64,000 bases of DNA from Hemibagrus wyckioides (Eukaryota; Chordata; Actinopteri; Siluriformes; Bagridae). Where the stretch lies: positions 22,979,130-23,043,129 of the forward strand of contig NC_080722.1 of the NCBI RefSeq assembly GCF_019097595.1. Direction: 5' to 3'. How positions within the stretch are numbered: position 1 is the first letter of the stretch; each line of letters starts with the position of its first letter. The notes below the pieces were generated by a model. The model worked only from the letters and a program-made list of their open reading frames with translations. It ran no database searches and was not told the origin of the DNA. The position numbers and the translations under genes are program-made. Shown here piece after piece: positions 60,930 through 64,000 of this stretch.

Positions 60930-61088
60930 CTGACTTGAGCTTCAGGAATGATGTCATCAACAACAACATAAACCATGGCCCCTGCAGCAAAGGCCAGTGC
61001 ATAGGGTAGCAGTGGCTCAGCCAGCACCACGGAAACCGCACCTAGCAACCCTGCCACCGGCTCCACCATCCCACTGAGCTGCCCGTAC
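60930..61088 (-). CDS. slc39a11: slc39a11 (ZIP11) penultimate coding exon
   Basis: This 159-bp exon encodes 52 full residues, from [10 protein letters not shown] through [20 protein letters not shown] to DDIIPEAQV. It matches the sixth and seventh membrane helices and the DDIIPEA loop of ZIP11. The acceptor (ttctcag) precedes a single base that completes the Trp codon of the previous exon. The donor (gtgatt) leaves two bases of a Ser codon, completed by the next exon. The upstream intron is 1,612 bp (61089-62700) and the downstream intron only 387 bp. The open frame beyond the acceptor is intron read-through and not part of the protein. Both splice phases agree with neighbouring exons, so the gene structure here is secure. 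Confidence 0.96.
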
Positions 61089-61259
61089 CTGAGAATACAC
61101 ATGTATATGCACACACACAGAGACATACACACCGTTAACAAATAATTGATATACTGTAGATATTTATGGACAGCTTTATAAATCAGACTCTCACAAATGA
61201 AAACTTCTTCAGCAAGCAACACACATGAATTTACATGACATTTTAGTTCCAATAATTAA

Positions 61260-62690
61260 GCTCAATGAGGATTCATTTCCTTCTTTTCTCAGCTTTAAAA
61301 TGATTTGCTCCTATAGGCAGCTCTCAGGTCTTCATGGTGACTTATCCTTTAAAACCAAATGCAGTCTTCACCAGTGAAACCCAGGGCTTAAACCAAGAGT
61401 AGACATTTAGAGCTATTAACTGTTTAAACAATCAATCAAGACACAGCTGGGCAACAAGAAACACCTGAAAACTGGATGGGTTCACACAGAAGGTATCATG
61501 TTCAAGTTGTAAATATTGGGAAATTAAGCTGAAATTTGAATCTTCTCATATTCAGCTTTTGCTCTCAAAACCAAATGTCTATGTGTATAGCAAATCCAAA
61601 TGAATTGGCCAATAATTTTGATGGTGGCTTATTTACATAAGAGATGTACTGTAATGATTCTGGCAAACAGAATAAAGTCTGCATTTTTGACTAATGTCTG
61701 AATCCTAAACTCAATTCTACTTAAAATCAAACTGCAAATTAAAGATCATTCAAGCAGGACACACCAAAAACCTACATGATGAAATGTTTTGACGAAAACA
61801 TCAGTTTCGTAAAATAATATTAAATGCTACACATCAACAGCTCCAGTGCAGCTGCCAGTAACGACTGTTGCAGTAGGTAATTAACGTAGAATGTGTACAT
61901 GTTGACATATTTCATCACAGCTGTTTAAGGCATTTAACTTTTATAAGCATGTATTTTTATACTACCTTTTTATACTTATATTTTTTTACTTTTATATTCT
62001 TTAAACTTTATTTGAGTGAATATTAGCTGCAGTGCTGCATTGTGCTTTTCTTTAATAAAAAATCTACAGGAGGTGAAAAATATGTTGCAATTCAAAGATT
62101 TGTGATATCTGGTTTAATTTGACATTTCTACTCAAATATATTTTTCTGTGCAAGAATGTATTTTAATATGAATCAGAGATTAAATAAATAAACACACATA
62201 CATACTCCATTAAACATTAAACTAAGTTGAATCAGTATTTGTGTGCTAAACTCTGGCCCATCAGATTTAAAGCTTCCAGCATGTATAAATGCACCCACAG
62301 GTCACTGGCACATTAATATATGCTGCCACATATTTGGCTGATAATTGCGTGAATGTGTGTATATATATGCACTATATTTCAAATAATTGCCAATTTTAAT
62401 TATTTTAATTTTCTTATTTTAATTGACAGATGGCTTAATTAGTCCAAACATATAGGAAACTTGTGTTTCTGTATATGTCTAAAGATTATGTAAATATAAT
62501 AAAACTGAATAATATTCAAGTGATACATTTGTCTTGAGAGTCTTCATATAAATGTAGCAGCACAGACTTTTATTCAAAATTAAATTCTGAGATGCATTCT
62601 GTGGATCCTTTTCTAGACAAATAAAGACTGAAAAAGGTTTTAACACACTTGTGAATGACAAGACAAGACAGAGTGAGAATGTAAGAATTC
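61260..62690. other. slc39a11 intron (1.6 kb), unremarkable
   Basis: AT-rich intron between the two ZIP11 exons. I see no transposon ends, tandem arrays or exon-like segments, only short AT runs. Confidence 0.6.
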
Positions 62691-62700
62691 ACACACTCAC

Positions 62701-62799
62701 CAGAAGGCTCGCCATGTAGAGACTCCAGAGCCTTTCAGCGGCAGACTCACTGCAAGGCCTTCTGGGAAATTCTGAATGCCTATGCCTATAGCCAGGTTT
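62701..62799 (-). CDS. slc39a11: slc39a11 (ZIP11) antepenultimate coding exon
   Basis: This exon encodes 32 full residues beginning [15 protein letters not shown] and ending STWRAF, which I recognise as the fifth transmembrane region of ZIP11, a gufA-type member of the SLC39 zinc importers. The NFPEG motif is the metal-binding segment of that helix. On the minus strand it follows an acceptor (tgcatttcag) and ends at a donor (gtgagt). The 99-bp exon starts with the last base of a codon and ends with two bases of a Trp codon, which the next exon completes. ZIP11 moves zinc toward the cytosol, reportedly from intracellular compartments such as the Golgi; that role comes from the family, not from this sequence. 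The next exon upstream, which should carry the fourth-helix HNxPEG motif, was not found before the right edge of the window. Confidence 0.96.
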
Positions 62800-62999
62800 C
62801 TGAAATGCAAACATATTATTGTTAAACTCTGCACTCAGGCATTAAATAAATGTTTAAATGGAACACATTAAAATCTACGCCTTATTCCTAGACACATGAA
62901 TTAATTGTACTTAAACAATAGTGAAAGTGTTGAGCTGGTTTTAAGATCTCGTAGCCCCTAGTGTGAGGGTGGTCATGGCTTCACTAGGCCTCATATCTG

Positions 63000-64000
63000 G
63001 GTTTATGTGTTTGGCCTGCACTTAAGAAAAGCCCAAGAAAAGTTGCTTTGTTTTGTCCCCGCACTTGTTTCTGCACTGTTTTGTTCCATCCATTGAAAGT
63101 CGTTCCTGGCTCACCATCAGGAACCTGTCTCTGAGAGAAGAAAGGCTAATGACAGCCAGTCACGGAAAGGCTAACTGCAGACAAGGTCTGTAGGAAGGAG
63201 GGAAAGGAGGGAAAAGGCAGGGAGAGGGTGTTGGGGGTGAGGAGGGTGCAGACTGCAGTTAGGATAAGAGAGAGACTAACTGGTGAGAATAATGCTGCAT
63301 TCAACTTACCTCCCAAGTAGGAAGTTAGAACTCGAAATAATGTAATTTTTGACCTTTTTGCATTCTACAAGGTGGGAAAAAACATTGAGGCTGACCACAT
63401 TCATCTTTTGTAGGCAAAAAGATAACTAACTGTGATGAGTGTATATTTAAGTGTATAAAGTACACTTACTGCCTCAAAACAGTGAACTGTGTAGTCAGTG
63501 TCCCAAAAAAAAAAAATCCCATCATGACTAATTAAAGTAAGAGTAACTTGTACCATGGCAAATTCCAAATAAAAACTCTGGCAAAGAGCTGCATTTTAAA
63601 ATTCAAACAAAGTTTTCTTTATCTGGGTGATGGCAGGTAGTGAGATTCTGAATAATTACAGCACACGTGTAGGCATGTTAAGACAAACAGAACTGAGTGT
63701 GTTAAAAGTTGTTCATTATGAACAGATTGTGAATAAGAGTTCTGGGATGAACACACAACAGACTTCATGATTACAGCAGCTGCTCTTAGATACAACTCTC
63801 CAGTACCAAGGTCAGACCAACAGCAGTGGAAATTTTGAATATTATACAGATCCTAACACACAGCATTCAGCAGATAAACAAAAGACAATAGAAAGGAAAG
63901 AGGAAGACGAACAAACTATGTTTTCTGTTCCAACCTCTCATCATTTAGTCATCCTCATTTTTTAGTTTGGTGTATGTGGAAGAAAGAGAGTAAGAGAAAT
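63000..64000. other. slc39a11 upstream intron, no feature seen
   Basis: This stretch should be intronic, because the gene continues to the right. It is AT-rich, with a purine-rich block near 63180-63250. I looked for the exon carrying the HNxPEG motif and did not find it. Confidence 0.5.

Noticed and set aside
60926..61252. 108-codon minus-strand frame starting at 61252
   Set aside because: Only 60930-61088 is exon; the N-terminal part is intron read-through before the acceptor.

Overview
The window is AT-rich vertebrate DNA dense in microsatellites and transposon remnants. Tc1/mariner elements of several ages, a chromodomain Ty3/gypsy (sushi-type) retrotransposon, L2/Rex-type and RTE-type LINEs and tRNA-derived SINEs together point to a teleost fish. 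An otophysan such as a catfish would fit, but I cannot fix the species from this sequence.

The one gene I recognise with certainty is the 3' end of slc39a11 (ZIP11 zinc transporter) on the minus strand. Its last three coding exons lie at 62701-62799, 60930-61088 and 60464-60542, with matching phases and a stop codon at 60464. The 387-bp intron between the last two exons is mostly an 18-bp minisatellite. Everything left of about 60.3 kb is downstream of this gene. In human the same flank is the long SOX9-SLC39A11 gene desert, which contains SOX9 enhancers and the minus-strand lncRNA LINC00511. The left 58 kb agrees with a gene desert: no convincing protein-coding gene, several repeat-free blocks that look like conserved non-coding elements, and one promoter-like block (45.09-45.16 kb) followed on the minus strand by a probable untranslated first exon with a strong splice donor at 44696. 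A few isolated exon-like segments (18.34, 24.08 and 25.00 kb) have good splice signals but no known product.

Layout: 0-12 kb is single-copy AT-rich DNA with old Tc1 and SINE relics, a 160-bp inverted repeat (4.4-5.4 kb) and CA/GT tracts (10.4-11.8 kb). 12-29.5 kb holds an RTE fragment, a pogo-like MITE (15.05 kb), exon-like segments and most of the candidate regulatory blocks. 29.8-31.2 kb is a dead Tc1 element of the IR-DR type. 31.84-35.56 kb is the gypsy element, with two 373-bp LTRs and a 5-bp target duplication. 36.3-36.9 kb is a truncated Tc1 relic. 38.16-39.40 kb is an apparently intact Tc1 element of the same broad family, with perfect 29-bp inverted repeats and an open 343-codon DD34E transposase. 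39.7-44.7 kb holds repeat tails. 46.0-47.8 kb is an L2 relic split by later insertions, one of them a hAT MITE with an 8-bp duplication. 48.0-49.6 kb is a decayed LINE. 50-58 kb mixes SINEs, an RTE nested in a Tc1 relic, and a 467-bp MITE with 22-bp inverted repeats. 58-60.3 kb is AT-rich flank, and slc39a11 closes the window.

Apart from slc39a11, the only reading frame that looks able to make a full functional protein is the Tc1 transposase. The gypsy integrase-chromodomain frame is long and open but sits in a deleted, stop-interrupted element.
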